Source of the DNA: Stentor roeselii
Taxonomy: Eukaryota; Ciliophora; Heterotrichea; Heterotrichida; Stentoridae
DNA length: 64,000 nucleotides
Direction of reading: 5' to 3'
NCBI GenBank assembly: GCA_006503475.1
Contig: RSEH01000068.1
Span: forward strand, 62,001-126,000
Within the stretch, counting starts at the first letter, position 1, and each line of letters begins with the position of its first letter. Position numbers and translations under genes: made by a program. Shown in pieces: positions 1-10,450 of the stretch. The notes under the pieces are model-generated. The model was given only the letters and a program-made list of their open reading frames with translations. It had not been told where the DNA came from and did no database searches.

Positions 1-479
1 TATTTCCTAGCTTTTAAATACTTTACCTTTTGTTTTTTCTTCTTCTGACCCTCGTCCTCTTCTTCTTCTTTTGTCCCAGTTGAGTTCGCCCAGATCAAAA
101 AGTATTTAAAAGCGTAAAACCCGAGGTACCCAGGAATAACTGCGTAGATAACCCAGAAGTAGTCAGAAAAGCCACAAAGTGCCTGAACCGCGACATTGAT
201 ACAAAAGACGTCCAAGTAATACTCGTACCCGATGCCTAGTTCAAGAGCTGACCTGATACCATTGTAAGTTACTCGGTTTATCAGTGAAAAAAATAACAAC
301 TCGATCACTCGGGCAAAGCCGATAGTTGAGTAGTTCCAGACAAATTTAATCAAAAAGTAAAGAAGCTATTTAGTCTTTACACTTACGCCCAGGACTACTT
401 GAAAGTAAATTTTTCTTTTGGCTTCAGAGTCTCGCTGGTTTTTCTTTGAGGACTGGTTTGCCTGATTGGATTATACCAT
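1..479 (-). CDS. TMEM208: TMEM208-like ER membrane protein (3' end at window edge)
   Basis: Three exons (477-479, 381-461, 1-365) joined across two 15-nt introns give about 149 residues; the stop codon (TA.) is cut by the window edge. The protein starts MANQSSKKNQRDSEAKRKIY, has two hydrophobic pairs (roughly residues 20-65 and 90-125, including FSDYFWVIYAVIPGYLGFYA) and ends in an acidic then lysine-rich tail (EEEEEDEGQKKKKQKVKYL). Length, double hairpin and basic tail match TMEM208/SND2-type proteins, which in other eukaryotes assist SRP-independent targeting to the ER. The first exon is only the ATG codon, so no single open frame spans the gene. It is head-to-head with the giant surface-protein gene, 8 bp between the two ATGs. 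The family call rests on topology and remembered similarity. Confidence 0.75.
366..380 (-). other. 15-nt intron 2 of TMEM208-like gene
   Basis: Minus strand GTAAAGACTAAATAG. Removal restores ...VVLGVSLLYFLIKFVWN, a continuous hydrophobic helix; retention would place TAG in frame. A is at position 10. Confidence 0.85.
462..476 (-). other. 15-nt intron 1 of TMEM208-like gene
   Basis: On the minus strand the intron reads GTATAATCCAATCAG, immediately after the ATG codon. Unspliced, the frame would hit TAA at the third codon. A is at position 10, as in the other five introns. Confidence 0.8.
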
Positions 480-487
480 CTTTATAA
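480..487. promoter_or_regulatory. 8-bp head-to-head intergenic gap
   Basis: Only CTTTATAA separates the two divergent ATG codons at 479 and 488. Both starts look real (an adjacent intron that restores frame on one side, a signal peptide on the other), so transcription start elements must be minimal or lie inside the opposite gene. This is positional inference; no promoter motif is proven. Confidence 0.5.
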
Positions 488-3400
488 ATGCTTTCTTTTG
501 TCTTGATTTTCTTGGCTGAGGCTATTGACTTCAGGAATAAACTTGGGAAAGTCACTTGGCCTGTTACTACATGGGTTATTAGTCCACTTCAGAGTACCTC
601 TTGGCATGAGGGAGAAACTGTTACACTCACTTTTTCTTTCTCGTCTACTGTGGATATGGACCCTGGAATTGCTGAAATTAGTTTTCCTGATGGATTTTCT
701 GAAAATTTGGTAACTTATAGCTTGGATAAAGGGGTTGTCGCTTTGAATGACTATTCAATTAGTTTTGATGATTTTGAACTACCTGCTTCAGGAATATACG
801 GTCCAATCGTAATCAAGCTTCGTCTCTCAGAAACAGGAACAATAGTAGCAATAAACCAGTTCTTCACAAGTATTTTCATTGAAGGTCCTAAGCCAGTTCC
901 TGAAGATGGTTCCTTAACAGCAGTATTTTACGACGTAACAAAGCAATACGTGAGAGATTCCAGTTCAATATACTTCGACTTTAAAATATCTCAAAACCTT
1001 TGGAAATTCGACGTGTTTTACTTATACATCGATTCAAAATTCTCAATGCAAAGTCCTTCTTGCAAGTCACTAAAAGTGATTGGAGAATACAACAACTTAA
1101 ACAGTTCCAGTTCAACAAGTCTTAACACCCTGCCCTGTGTATATGAAAGTGACTTAAACCGAGTGAAGATATACGGTCTAGGAGTTGATATCTACATTGA
1201 AAGGCTCTCAGAGACTGGATATATTACAGGAAGACTCATGGTCAGTGGATTTACCAACCCTAACGCAGATTACGATGAAGAGAGTTACAATTGGCAACTT
1301 TACATTGGCAGGTATGGAGTCAACGCCTTTATCGCGGCTTATCAAGGCTCGGGTCCAACTACTTATACAGGAAAGATCTCAGTGTCCAGTTGGGAGCCGA
1401 GTAAAAGTGTTTACAGTGCAAGCGAAATTCCTCTGGGCATGACTCTTTACATGGACTTGACCTTTACCACTTCTCATGATATCCCGAAAGAGGGAAGCAT
1501 CAAGTTCAAGTTCTCTGGAGGTGTTAATATTAAAGAAAAGTCTTGGAGGTTTACTAGTTCAGGAATTCAGTCGGAGTCTTTAGGAGATAGTGAGTATTAC
1601 TTTTTTTCACCTTATGTCGGAGGAACTTGCACTTTTAACACTGCTACTGAACTTATTTGTAAAGACTTTGAAAATGATATTATTGCTGGAACACTTACTT
1701 TGACTACTTATACTTACTTTTTGTCTACTTCACCGTCGATTATGACTATTACTAGTTATGTGGATGGTATTCAAGGGACTATTATTGATGAAGTACTTGC
1801 CAATCCTGCTTCTATTGTTTATGCATCTTCTGAAAAGATGGATGTTACTGATAAATTTAATCTTTACTTTACTGATGCGCTGGATAACTCGGCGAATGAT
1901 AAGTACTTGGCAAATACTGGCCATGATGCCAAATATATGATCATTCAGTTTAAAATTTCTGAAAATATGGATGATGACCAGGTAACCATTAGAGTTCCAA
2001 TGTCAACTAGCTCAAGGTTATTCAATATTAAAACAGTCTCAAGCGCAACAGGTAAGTACAGCACATCAGATACAGAAAAAACCCTAACAGATCTAACCTT
2101 CACATCACTTTCAAGTGTGACAATATCAGGAGATACAATAACATTCAGCATGTCAGCCACAAAGAACTACTACATATCCGTTTACATTGAATTAACATCA
2201 AACAACTTTGAATTTCCATATACAGGAAGCAATCTCCTAACAAGATACGAAGCTTATATCGAAATAGTAACAACAGCAATCACCTTCAAATACGCAAAAG
2301 GACTTACTTTCATCCCCGACTCTCCAACGTTAACATTTGAAGTCACCTGTCTTGACTCATCAATACCAGGTCTTCCCGCAAAGATTTCTTTCACTTCAGC
2401 CTTCGACTTCACCTTGAGTTCAGGATTTGACTCAGATGTAAAAAGCGACTACAAGCTCTACTTGGACATAACTTTCACAGGAGAACTCGATGATTACTTC
2501 GATTCAGGACTAAGTGATGGAGAAGATTATCCCTTTTATTCATCAGAGGAGGGAAAACTGACAGTCAACGAGACTCTTTTGACATGGAGTGGCTTTACAA
2601 GTGTTTCAAGTTCATCAGCTTTTTCAGTAACTTTTCCATTTGGTAAAATGACTGATCTTTATTTTTACACAGCAAGTATCTTGCTGTACTTTATCGACCC
2701 AGACAGAGCAGATGTGAAGTACGAAATTCTTAAAAGTACAAGTGATGACTTCCAGTCATTAGTCAGCACCGGCTCTTGGACCACCCAGACACTTTCAGGA
2801 ACAACGACTTTTAAAACATCAGAATCAATCTCAAGTCTATCATTCACCTTAAAAGAACCCTCATCATCAACATCCGGAACATTAGGTTTCCTCCTTCCTC
2901 AAGGTTTCACAATATCTTCAGGAAAAATTTCTGACACTTCAGCTGAAATGCAGACCTATTCATTTTCCTCGTCGAACATGTACTTTAAAACTCCAGGAAT
3001 GTTCACAACTTTAAGTGGTTCCTATTCAATCAGCAGAGACACTGATTTTACATTAACAGGAATCACGACTTCCACATTTTTCAACCCGAGTTCATCTCAA
3101 TTAGAAGTAAAGCCGATTTACTCTTCTAGCAACAACGCTTTATGCAAAGGAATTCCGTCGTCTACTACGACTAGTGTGACGCTTCAAGCAGGAACTATAG
3201 CGACGCCGACCTTTTCTCCAACAACTGGAACAGGCGCAGGGCCTGGGTCATTGAATTTAGATGTGAGTGTAAAGTTTAGAAATACTCATGCGATTCCGAA
3301 AGGTGGGAAGATTGTTCTTGTGTTTGCAAGTGATTGGATTGTGACTAGCACATCTGAACTTGCTATGACTGTGAAAGGGAAAACTGTTGATTTTAGAGAT

Positions 3401-6400
3401 GTTAGTTTAACGGAAGACTCTGGTGTTTATAGTGTTAAAAATTTACCTGCTATTGATGCGAATAGTGAAATTGTTATTTCTGTTAGTGATTGTGTACAGC
3501 CGAAGAATAATGATGTGGTGGATTTGAAAGTCGCACATTTTTCATTGATCTCTACTTATGCGACTTTAGATGATACACAAAAGATTGATGAGTGGGCTGA
3601 TAGTACTACTGATAGTCTTACTTTAAAACCATCATTGGCTAGCTCAAATGTTACTGTCGATGCTGTTGAACTTTTTCCCAATAGCACTTCGAGCTCAGCT
3701 TACTTTGGAGTTGAATTCTTGAGTAAAAACTCACTGCCCATCGGCACTCAAATCAAGATTTCTTCACCTGTGGGCAAATGGAAATTTGACGAAGACATTT
3801 CAGATTATATCACATTTTCACTTGAATTTTCGAAAGCTGAAGTTTCTGATGAAAACTTGATTATTACTTTGGCTGAAGAATACACTGCCCGAGATATCAT
3901 GATTCTTCTTGTAGACCACGCTTTGGAGTTAGATAAGGCAGGAGTCACTGAACAAAAGATTAAAATAAGCATTAGTTACAATGGGGTTGAAATTGATGGA
4001 TATGAAAATGATGGGATTCAAGTTAAAGTTGCCCCTAAGTTGACTACACTGGATGTGAATTTGACAATTGATCCTGTAACAGCTTTAGAATTAAGTAACT
4101 ATACATTTTACTTCCAAAGTAAAGTGACAAGTGGCTCTACGATTTTTTTCATATTTCCAATAGAATACGACTACTTCCTCGGTAGATCTTCGCGCACTTA
4201 TGTGATATCAAGTCCAGAAATTTACTATATTCCTTGCTCTTCATCTATTGGCACCATTGAATGTGAGGTCCAGCATAGAGCAGTTGCAGTAAAAATACCA
4301 AAAGACATCGAAAAAGGGACAATAACCCTGATCGGAATATACAACCCGAACATAACAAATGAAAATACTTATGTAAAAGTTTATTCAAACAGTTCAGCAG
4401 GGAATTTTTCAGGTAACGAGATAGTGAAAATAACAGGAATCGAGCAGCCATATAATCAAAACATTCAGATTCGAAAAGTAGAAAAAACTGATCATTTTCT
4501 GCAAAAATACTCCTCAGAATACATCTTCGAGTTCTACATGGGCGTTGATACTACTTTCCCTCTAGACAGCCTGATTATTACTTTCCCTGACGCTTATAAC
4601 TTAAATCGCGATATGGACTTGACTATACCCTGCACTCTTCACACAATCAACACAACTCATTCATTATCACTCAAGACAGAGGTGCAGTCTACAAAAAAAT
4701 GTTACAACATCAACAAAAACCAGTTAAAACTCGTTCTTCTTGAAGAGGCCGATTGGACAGAAGTAAATTTAGCGCACTTAACTTTAATAAATGTATCAAA
4801 TCCTGAATTCGCTAAAACAATGAAAACTCCTTTGGACTCAAAAGTTTACAAGATTTATGACCAGTGGACTTCTCAGTTCACGATTTCGATTCGAAACGGT
4901 TCGAATTACATCGCAAAAACTTATACGAATATGAACGCAGCCTACATGGGCTTCAATAATAATTCTTACACTTTCTCAGTGAATAATTACAACCCGCTTA
5001 ACTATGAAGGCACAATTGTGCTGATACCTGGAACTCAGTCAAAAGATATTTATATCACTACTGATCCTGCATATAAAAGTAAAAATGCTCTGTTGGATCC
5101 TTTGAACATTAATAATAAAGCACTTCTGGAATTCGACAGTTCAAAGTCATTTAAAATATTCACTGGGCAGAGTTCTTTACCTTTTCGAGTTTCCACCGCG
5201 ATTGATCAGGAAGAAGGACTGAACTTTATTACTTGGAATCTTACTGAAAATACTCTAGACGGCAGTTCTGATATTTATACAGCCCCAGTCAAAACCAGGG
5301 TAGAGGTCTTTACAGGAAAGGTCAAAGTGAACATCGGAAAAATCACAGATATTCGAGTGGGTTCTGTGAGTCTTCCAGTGTCAGTCTCAGTAGACTACTC
5401 ACCTCATACTGAGCTAATCGTTGCGATACAGACCTCAGAAGCCAACCTCACAGTGACCCCGACGACTCTTCTATTCACCAGAGGTGATAACAAGTTATTC
5501 TATCAAATCGAGATTTCAGAGAATTTCACAAGTTCAACTTCAAATTCAATAACGATTTCTTATGAACTCTCAGGGACAGATGCCAGTGCTTATGAAATCC
5601 AACCTTCTACCTTTAAAGTCTCAACTGAAGATGATTCAGTTCCAATCATTAAAAATGTGCAAGTTTCAAATATCAATAGAAAATCTATGAAATTAACAGT
5701 CATAACTGATGTACCTTCTGTCATTTGTTGGCAACTTACTGAAACTTCAAATGAACTTAAAAATTTAACCGAGATTCAAAGTTTAACTACTTCTTTGGTC
5801 GGAAGTAACTCTATGCCAAGTTTTCAAGAACAAGCGAATGATTATCAAAACTTTATTCCTAGTGAACCGGCAGATGGAGATACTTGGGAGTCTTTCCAGA
5901 GAGATTATTATGAAGATTTTTTGACTAGGTCGTTTTATGGATGCACTTTTAACGGCTTGACCAGTGTTGAAATATTTAACGTTGACTGGCTCTGGGCAGA
6001 AACGACTTATAAAGTGATTGTTTATGCTGGGAGTGAAGAGTCGAACTATACAGTTATTCAGAGCACTCAGGCCTTCGCCGCTGCGATTAATACAACAGTT
6101 TTTATCAAGCAGAGTATTGATAAAAGTTTGATTTTGAATGTGACCAATGGGCTTTCGAAGGATATTGGACTTAGTGTTTCTCAGTTCTATCAGTATGCTT
6201 TTGAATCAACTGATACTTATGCGAAGGTTTATTATTATATTTATCCCGATCGATACAGTTCTCAATCGATTAAAGATATGGCCAGTCGTAGTTCTTATAC
6301 TTATCTAAAGCAAAATTTAAAGGAAAAGGGGATTATTGGCACTATCACTGTTACCAATGTTGAAATTAAAAGGGAAGCTAGTGATTCTAATATTATTAAT

Positions 6401-6790
6401 GCTATTGATATTTATGATAATTCAAGGAATACTATTACTTTAAGTATGGAGTGCAATAATGATGGAGAAGTCACTTGTTTTGCTTATAAGGTTATGAGTT
6501 ATGGAAATTTTCCTGATAAACAACTTATTGGACTTGATGATTTAAATCAGGGTGTTAACAATGGAAATTCACTCTGTGAGTTCAATTCGAGTACCAATGT
6601 GCAGATCACTGGACTTAGTGGAAATACTGAATATAATATTTCGTGTTTTGGGTATGATGCATACCTCATTTGGCCGAATTATATTAATGTTATTACGAGT
6701 GAAGCTTCTACTAGAGAGGATGAAAGTTCTACTACTGTTGTTTCAGCTGCTGAGTACTTTGGAGTTGCTCTGGTTTTATTTTTTATTTAG
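488..6790 (+). CDS. Giant secreted/GPI-type surface protein, 2100 aa
   Basis: The product starts with a short signal peptide (MLSFVLIFLAEA, residues 1-12) and ends with a hydrophobic tail after a Ser/Thr-rich stretch (about 2075-2100), as in GPI-anchored or type I surface proteins. The body is Ser/Thr/Asn-rich, predicted beta-sheet, with many N-x-S/T sites. A degenerate unit recurs: a beta strand, then IP..G.I...F or equivalent, seen near residues 43, 320 (TTSHDIPKEGSIKFKF), 927 (RNTHAIPKGGKIVLVF), 1071 (SKNSLPIGTQIKIS), 1206 and 1343 (DTTFPLDSLIITFP). This suggests an array of about 100-230-residue immunoglobulin-like modules. No catalytic motif was seen. A role in the pellicle, adhesion or extracellular coat is inference from architecture. 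It is one uninterrupted exon of 6.3 kb, and codon style changes in blocks along it. Confidence 0.8.
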   Translation: MLSFVLIFLAEAIDFRNKLGKVTWPVTTWVISPLQSTSWHEGETVTLTFSFSSTVDMDPGIAEISFPDGFSENLVTYSLDKGVVALNDYSISFDDFELPASGIYGPIVIKLRLSETGTIVAINQFFTSIFIEGPKPVPEDGSLTAVFYDVTKQYVRDSSSIYFDFKISQNLWKFDVFYLYIDSKFSMQSPSCKSLKVIGEYNNLNSSSSTSLNTLPCVYESDLNRVKIYGLGVDIYIERLSETGYITGRLMVSGFTNPNADYDEESYNWQLYIGRYGVNAFIAAYQGSGPTTYTGKISVSSWEPSKSVYSASEIPLGMTLYMDLTFTTSHDIPKEGSIKFKFSGGVNIKEKSWRFTSSGIQSESLGDSEYYFFSPYVGGTCTFNTATELICKDFENDIIAGTLTLTTYTYFLSTSPSIMTITSYVDGIQGTIIDEVLANPASIVYASSEKMDVTDKFNLYFTDALDNSANDKYLANTGHDAKYMIIQFKISENMDDDQVTIRVPMSTSSRLFNIKTVSSATGKYSTSDTEKTLTDLTFTSLSSVTISGDTITFSMSATKNYYISVYIELTSNNFEFPYTGSNLLTRYEAYIEIVTTAITFKYAKGLTFIPDSPTLTFEVTCLDSSIPGLPAKISFTSAFDFTLSSGFDSDVKSDYKLYLDITFTGELDDYFDSGLSDGEDYPFYSSEEGKLTVNETLLTWSGFTSVSSSSAFSVTFPFGKMTDLYFYTASILLYFIDPDRADVKYEILKSTSDDFQSLVSTGSWTTQTLSGTTTFKTSESISSLSFTLKEPSSSTSGTLGFLLPQGFTISSGKISDTSAEMQTYSFSSSNMYFKTPGMFTTLSGSYSISRDTDFTLTGITTSTFFNPSSSQLEVKPIYSSSNNALCKGIPSSTTTSVTLQAGTIATPTFSPTTGTGAGPGSLNLDVSVKFRNTHAIPKGGKIVLVFASDWIVTSTSELAMTVKGKTVDFRDVSLTEDSGVYSVKNLPAIDANSEIVISVSDCVQPKNNDVVDLKVAHFSLISTYATLDDTQKIDEWADSTTDSLTLKPSLASSNVTVDAVELFPNSTSSSAYFGVEFLSKNSLPIGTQIKISSPVGKWKFDEDISDYITFSLEFSKAEVSDENLIITLAEEYTARDIMILLVDHALELDKAGVTEQKIKISISYNGVEIDGYENDGIQVKVAPKLTTLDVNLTIDPVTALELSNYTFYFQSKVTSGSTIFFIFPIEYDYFLGRSSRTYVISSPEIYYIPCSSSIGTIECEVQHRAVAVKIPKDIEKGTITLIGIYNPNITNENTYVKVYSNSSAGNFSGNEIVKITGIEQPYNQNIQIRKVEKTDHFLQKYSSEYIFEFYMGVDTTFPLDSLIITFPDAYNLNRDMDLTIPCTLHTINTTHSLSLKTEVQSTKKCYNINKNQLKLVLLEEADWTEVNLAHLTLINVSNPEFAKTMKTPLDSKVYKIYDQWTSQFTISIRNGSNYIAKTYTNMNAAYMGFNNNSYTFSVNNYNPLNYEGTIVLIPGTQSKDIYITTDPAYKSKNALLDPLNINNKALLEFDSSKSFKIFTGQSSLPFRVSTAIDQEEGLNFITWNLTENTLDGSSDIYTAPVKTRVEVFTGKVKVNIGKITDIRVGSVSLPVSVSVDYSPHTELIVAIQTSEANLTVTPTTLLFTRGDNKLFYQIEISENFTSSTSNSITISYELSGTDASAYEIQPSTFKVSTEDDSVPIIKNVQVSNINRKSMKLTVITDVPSVICWQLTETSNELKNLTEIQSLTTSLVGSNSMPSFQEQANDYQNFIPSEPADGDTWESFQRDYYEDFLTRSFYGCTFNGLTSVEIFNVDWLWAETTYKVIVYAGSEESNYTVIQSTQAFAAAINTTVFIKQSIDKSLILNVTNGLSKDIGLSVSQFYQYAFESTDTYAKVYYYIYPDRYSSQSIKDMASRSSYTYLKQNLKEKGIIGTITVTNVEIKREASDSNIINAIDIYDNSRNTITLSMECNNDGEVTCFAYKVMSYGNFPDKQLIGLDDLNQGVNNGNSLCEFNSSTNVQITGLSGNTEYNISCFGYDAYLIWPNYINVITSEASTREDESSTTVVSAAEYFGVALVLFFI

Positions 6791-7038
6791 TTTAAGGATT
6801 ATTAATATTGGATTATTTAGTGTTTGAATGTTATTTAAATAACTAATCTTGGTAATTTAATGTGAGAATAGCACATTAGGATTTATTTGTTTTTAATCTA
6901 ACTTCTAAGGATTATCAAAAAGTATTATAATAGTTTATTGAAAATTCAATTAGTTTGATATAAACAAGTAATGGATCAATTTTTTAAAAATATTTTTAAC
7001 TCCAATTACTTTTATTACCTAAATATGAGAAAATATAA

Positions 7039-7872
7039 CTAGAGTTTCAATACTGCCTTCCTCAAGCTCTTTGAAAAAACAATATTCGAAATCTTCCTCA
7101 AAATAAAAGAAGACTCACAATTGGAACTTATATATTTCTCTATCAAATCTCTGATAAAACCAAAATACCACAACTTTTCAGGTTTTTCATTCCTAACATA
7201 ATCATCAACAACTTTCATAGGAATCGTATCAAAAAGCAAAATTCTTTCCAAATTTTCTCTTTTCTCCTCTAAGTTTTCATCATTAATCTTATCCTCAGGA
7301 AGCATTTCTATAATTCTTTCCATGCATTCAAAAATTCGCGAGGCTGAAATAATTTTAAATTTTCCTGTTTCTCCGAACCACGACCCACTAAAATTATGAA
7401 ATTTTATACAAAAACTATTCCCAAAGTCTTCATAGTAAAGTTCATCTAATTCGATGTAATAGTCCTGAAGTTTCATTGACTCAAAAAATAAAGCAAGTTT
7501 AAAAATCTGCCGAATCGCTTTTATTTTTAAGTAAATGGGCTTGGAAGATAAAAACTGGATTAAATTTTCCTTATAATCTGGGATGATCAGCCACTTATTT
7601 TTGGGATTTATGTCGTAACATTCGGTTATATATTTGTGTCTGAATAAATTAAGGCAGCTGAAAGTGTGAATAAAAAAAGCCTCTTCAGTATTTCTTGTAC
7701 TGCTGGCATCACTTTTGTTATCTCTTTCTAAGATGATCTCTGGATGGACTTCTCTTCCCTTAGATGTAAATACTATCGTCACGATGCGCTCTTTGAAGTA
7801 GTAATAAGGGACTTTCTCATGATCTTCAACTTTGGTTTCTTTTGCTCTGGCTTTGAGATTTTCAAAGGACAT
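7039..7872 (-). CDS. Degenerate protein-kinase-like protein, 277 aa
   Basis: No clear family. The middle of the protein has the rhythm of a kinase domain: a helix-C-like EEAFFIHTFSCLNLFRHKYI (about 63-82), a hinge-like KNKWLIIPDY (about 91-100), then LIQFLSS and a long helix IRQIFKLALFFESMKLQDYY, followed by FCIKFHNFSGSW where DFG should lie. The Gly-rich loop, VAIK lysine, HRD and DFG are not recognisable, so if the fold is right it is a pseudokinase. The C-terminal third is helical and charged. It converges with the surface-protein gene (248 bp gap). The ATG follows ATAA, the usual start context here. An unrelated helical protein is equally possible. Confidence 0.55.
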   Translation of the reverse strand: MSFENLKARAKETKVEDHEKVPYYYFKERIVTIVFTSKGREVHPEIILERDNKSDASSTRNTEEAFFIHTFSCLNLFRHKYITECYDINPKNKWLIIPDYKENLIQFLSSKPIYLKIKAIRQIFKLALFFESMKLQDYYIELDELYYEDFGNSFCIKFHNFSGSWFGETGKFKIISASRIFECMERIIEMLPEDKINDENLEEKRENLERILLFDTIPMKVVDDYVRNEKPEKLWYFGFIRDLIEKYISSNCESSFILRKISNIVFSKSLRKAVLKL

Positions 7873-8283
7873 TTATGAAAGTATAATATAGAATAGCTAC
7901 TTTAATTTATATAAATTTTATACAATTTTAGAATAAAGTTAATTTTATAGCTTTGACTGTTCATATATCAAATTCGGGTTGGGCTTTCATATTAATTCTA
8001 TTATATCTAAAATCTCAGAAATTTTATAAAGGTAACAATCTGAGATCATTGAAAATTATCAAAACTTTCAAAAGTTTTAATACGAAAACTGAGTATCCTT
8101 AATTTTAGTTATTAACAATTTAAAAGATTTGTTTGTCAAGCACCATTTACATCTAAAAGTCTCTAAGATAAAACATCCTGGATGTTAATCTAGATCCAAA
8201 AATAACAAAAAAAGCCCAAAAGGTTAATATTTTCTCATACTTCTTACATTTTCAATTCCAAATATCCAAAACTGCCTTAATAA
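7873..8283. other. Intergenic, 411 bp, no gene seen
   Basis: A/T-rich spacer between the divergent kinase-like gene and the K+ channel gene. It presumably holds both promoters. No open frame of note, RNA gene or repeat was recognised. Confidence 0.6.
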
Positions 8284-10296
8284 ATGAACGTATTTCAGGT
8301 CCTGAATCGCAGATCAACCACAAGGCTTTTATCCACAAGAGAAAAATTGAACCTGATGGGTGCCAAACTAAATCAAAACTCGGCCTTTGTTCCCGAAAAA
8401 GCTCATATTCGTTTATCAGCGAAACGGGCAAGTCAATTCGGTCTTAAAGTAGACTCACAAGAATGTGAAGAAATTCAGAAAATCCTTCGAGAGTCTCTTC
8501 AACCAGGTCAAATTGACCTGGACTTGCATAAAAACTTTACAATTTCTCCCACAAACAAGATAAAAAGAGTATTCGACACCATGATGGACTTACTCCCAAT
8601 AGTTTCTGTAATCTCATCGATGTACTACTTATCCTTTAAAGACCCAAGCGTAGGGGACCTTATTTTTGATCATATTATTTGGGCTCTTTTCTTATTAGAC
8701 TTCATCTTGACATTTTTTTCTCAATACGTTGATAATAAGAAAAGGTATGTAAAGAACTTTCGCCTGATCGCTCTTAATTACCTTAAATCTCTTCTGATCC
8801 CTGACCTTATCGCTCTGATTCCTCTTCGGTTCTCAGGAAGATTTAAGGACGAATGCTTTATAAGACTTTGCAGACTTCCTAGGGTCTTTAATGTGTTTAA
8901 GCTAGTCAACATTTCAGCTGTGAGTACTAAAATCGCAATGATTTTATATGAAGACCAGCCATTGCAGAGAAGAAAGTTAAAACTGAAGATTTATGCAATG
9001 TGGAGTGTTTTCAAGCAAGTCATGAGAATTTTCTTTATTTCTTTCGTTATTGCAAGTTTGTGGTATGGTTGTGTGGAATTTATTAAAGACAAGAATTTAG
9101 AGGAAAATGGTTTCATTAGTAACTTCGCATTAGGTGAAGATAACATGCAGAAAAGACTTATAAAGAGTTGGTATTATATTTTCACTACTCTTGCCACTGT
9201 TGGATATGGAGACTTCTATGCTGTTAATAAGTACGAACAAATATTCGCGATTATTCTTCTCTTGGCTGGACCCACCTGGTTCGCTTTTGCAATGGGAAAC
9301 GCCATCAGCATCATAAACGACATGCAAGACCTAAGCGGGAAAAAAGCAAATAAAGTCATTTTACAGAAATGGCTTTCAAGTCTTTCTGCAAGTTTCTCTG
9401 AATTACCTTTCGATCTGAAAGAAAAAATCATCACCCATTTCATGAATCTATGGAAAAATGATAGACTTGGAAGTATTTTAAATGATTCAGATGAAGGAAA
9501 TTTCAATATTTCTAATCTCTCTGACCCTATTTTCAAAGCCCTTCCAGAAAAAATTAAGAAAGAAATTATGGAGTACGTTTTTTCTGATGTTTATTATTCA
9601 CATCTGACATTTTTCAGAAGTTTTGAAATAGCGAAATATGAAATTTCCCGTTTTTTACAGCCAAGGGTCTACAAAAAGCGATCAGTCATCATTCAGTACA
9701 AGTCTCATATCCATGAACTTCTCTTTTTAAGTGTTGGGACTGTCAAGGTTTCCATTCACAAAGATTTCGATGTAGAAGAGCCTGTTCATCACTGCCAAAA
9801 TACTTGCATAATAGAAATATCGCAGATAGAGCATAAATGCGTTATTGGGGATTTATTTGTAATGGAAAATAAACCTTCTAACTTTGAGTATTCAGCTATG
9901 AACACGGTTAAAGGCTTCGCGATGCCAGTTTTTGCTTTTCGAGAGATTTTGAGACATTTCAGACTCAAAACTAAAAAATATGAAATGACCATCAAACCTG
10001 TTTATGATAATTTGAATGGAATTTTAAATGATGAGCTTCTAAAAAAGCCACAAGAAACTCATGAAATTGAAAGATTTCATATGAATGGAGGGAAAACAAT
10101 GAATTTTGATGTTGGTAATGGACAAAATTACGCTGACGATGATTGTATCTATCAACTTGAACAGAAGGATAATTTAGAAAGAGAAATTGATAACATTGAA
10201 AAGTTGCTAAGTGATTGCAATGTGAGACGAAGAAAACTCTTGTCGCAATTGAAGGAAAAAATAGTTGAGACTGTTTTTTCAAGGATATTATTTTAA
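8284..10296 (+). CDS. Cyclic-nucleotide-type voltage-gated K+ channel
   Basis: A 670-aa six-TM channel of the EAG/HCN/CNG-like class common in ciliates. Transmembrane segments span about residues 95-345. The pore holds FTTLATVGYGDFY (about 299-311) with the intact K+ filter TVGYGD, followed by S6 (FAIILLLAGPTWFAFAMGNA). The S4-like segment has few charges (RLCRLPRVFNVFKL), so voltage dependence may be weak. A C-linker and a cyclic-nucleotide-binding-like domain follow (about 455-570, FLQPRVYKKRSVIIQYKSHI... and CVIGDLFVMENK), but the cNMP phosphate-binding Glu/Arg signature is not convincing. The end is a coiled coil (about 625-660) that could tetramerise. The ATG at 8284 is preceded by TTAATAA. 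A role in membrane potential and ciliary or contractile control is inference. Confidence 0.9.
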   Translation: MNVFQVLNRRSTTRLLSTREKLNLMGAKLNQNSAFVPEKAHIRLSAKRASQFGLKVDSQECEEIQKILRESLQPGQIDLDLHKNFTISPTNKIKRVFDTMMDLLPIVSVISSMYYLSFKDPSVGDLIFDHIIWALFLLDFILTFFSQYVDNKKRYVKNFRLIALNYLKSLLIPDLIALIPLRFSGRFKDECFIRLCRLPRVFNVFKLVNISAVSTKIAMILYEDQPLQRRKLKLKIYAMWSVFKQVMRIFFISFVIASLWYGCVEFIKDKNLEENGFISNFALGEDNMQKRLIKSWYYIFTTLATVGYGDFYAVNKYEQIFAIILLLAGPTWFAFAMGNAISIINDMQDLSGKKANKVILQKWLSSLSASFSELPFDLKEKIITHFMNLWKNDRLGSILNDSDEGNFNISNLSDPIFKALPEKIKKEIMEYVFSDVYYSHLTFFRSFEIAKYEISRFLQPRVYKKRSVIIQYKSHIHELLFLSVGTVKVSIHKDFDVEEPVHHCQNTCIIEISQIEHKCVIGDLFVMENKPSNFEYSAMNTVKGFAMPVFAFREILRHFRLKTKKYEMTIKPVYDNLNGILNDELLKKPQETHEIERFHMNGGKTMNFDVGNGQNYADDDCIYQLEQKDNLEREIDNIEKLLSDCNVRRRKLLSQLKEKIVETVFSRILF

Positions 10297-10450
10297 GGAT
10301 AGATAAACAATCTATTGAATAAATTAGGATCAAATGTAAAAATAATCTCTAGATATTAAGAATTTCAATCATTTTGATTAAAAATTCAACATATACGTGT
10401 AAATCAACTTAACATTACCAATTCCAACCATAATAATTATCCCTTTTTTC

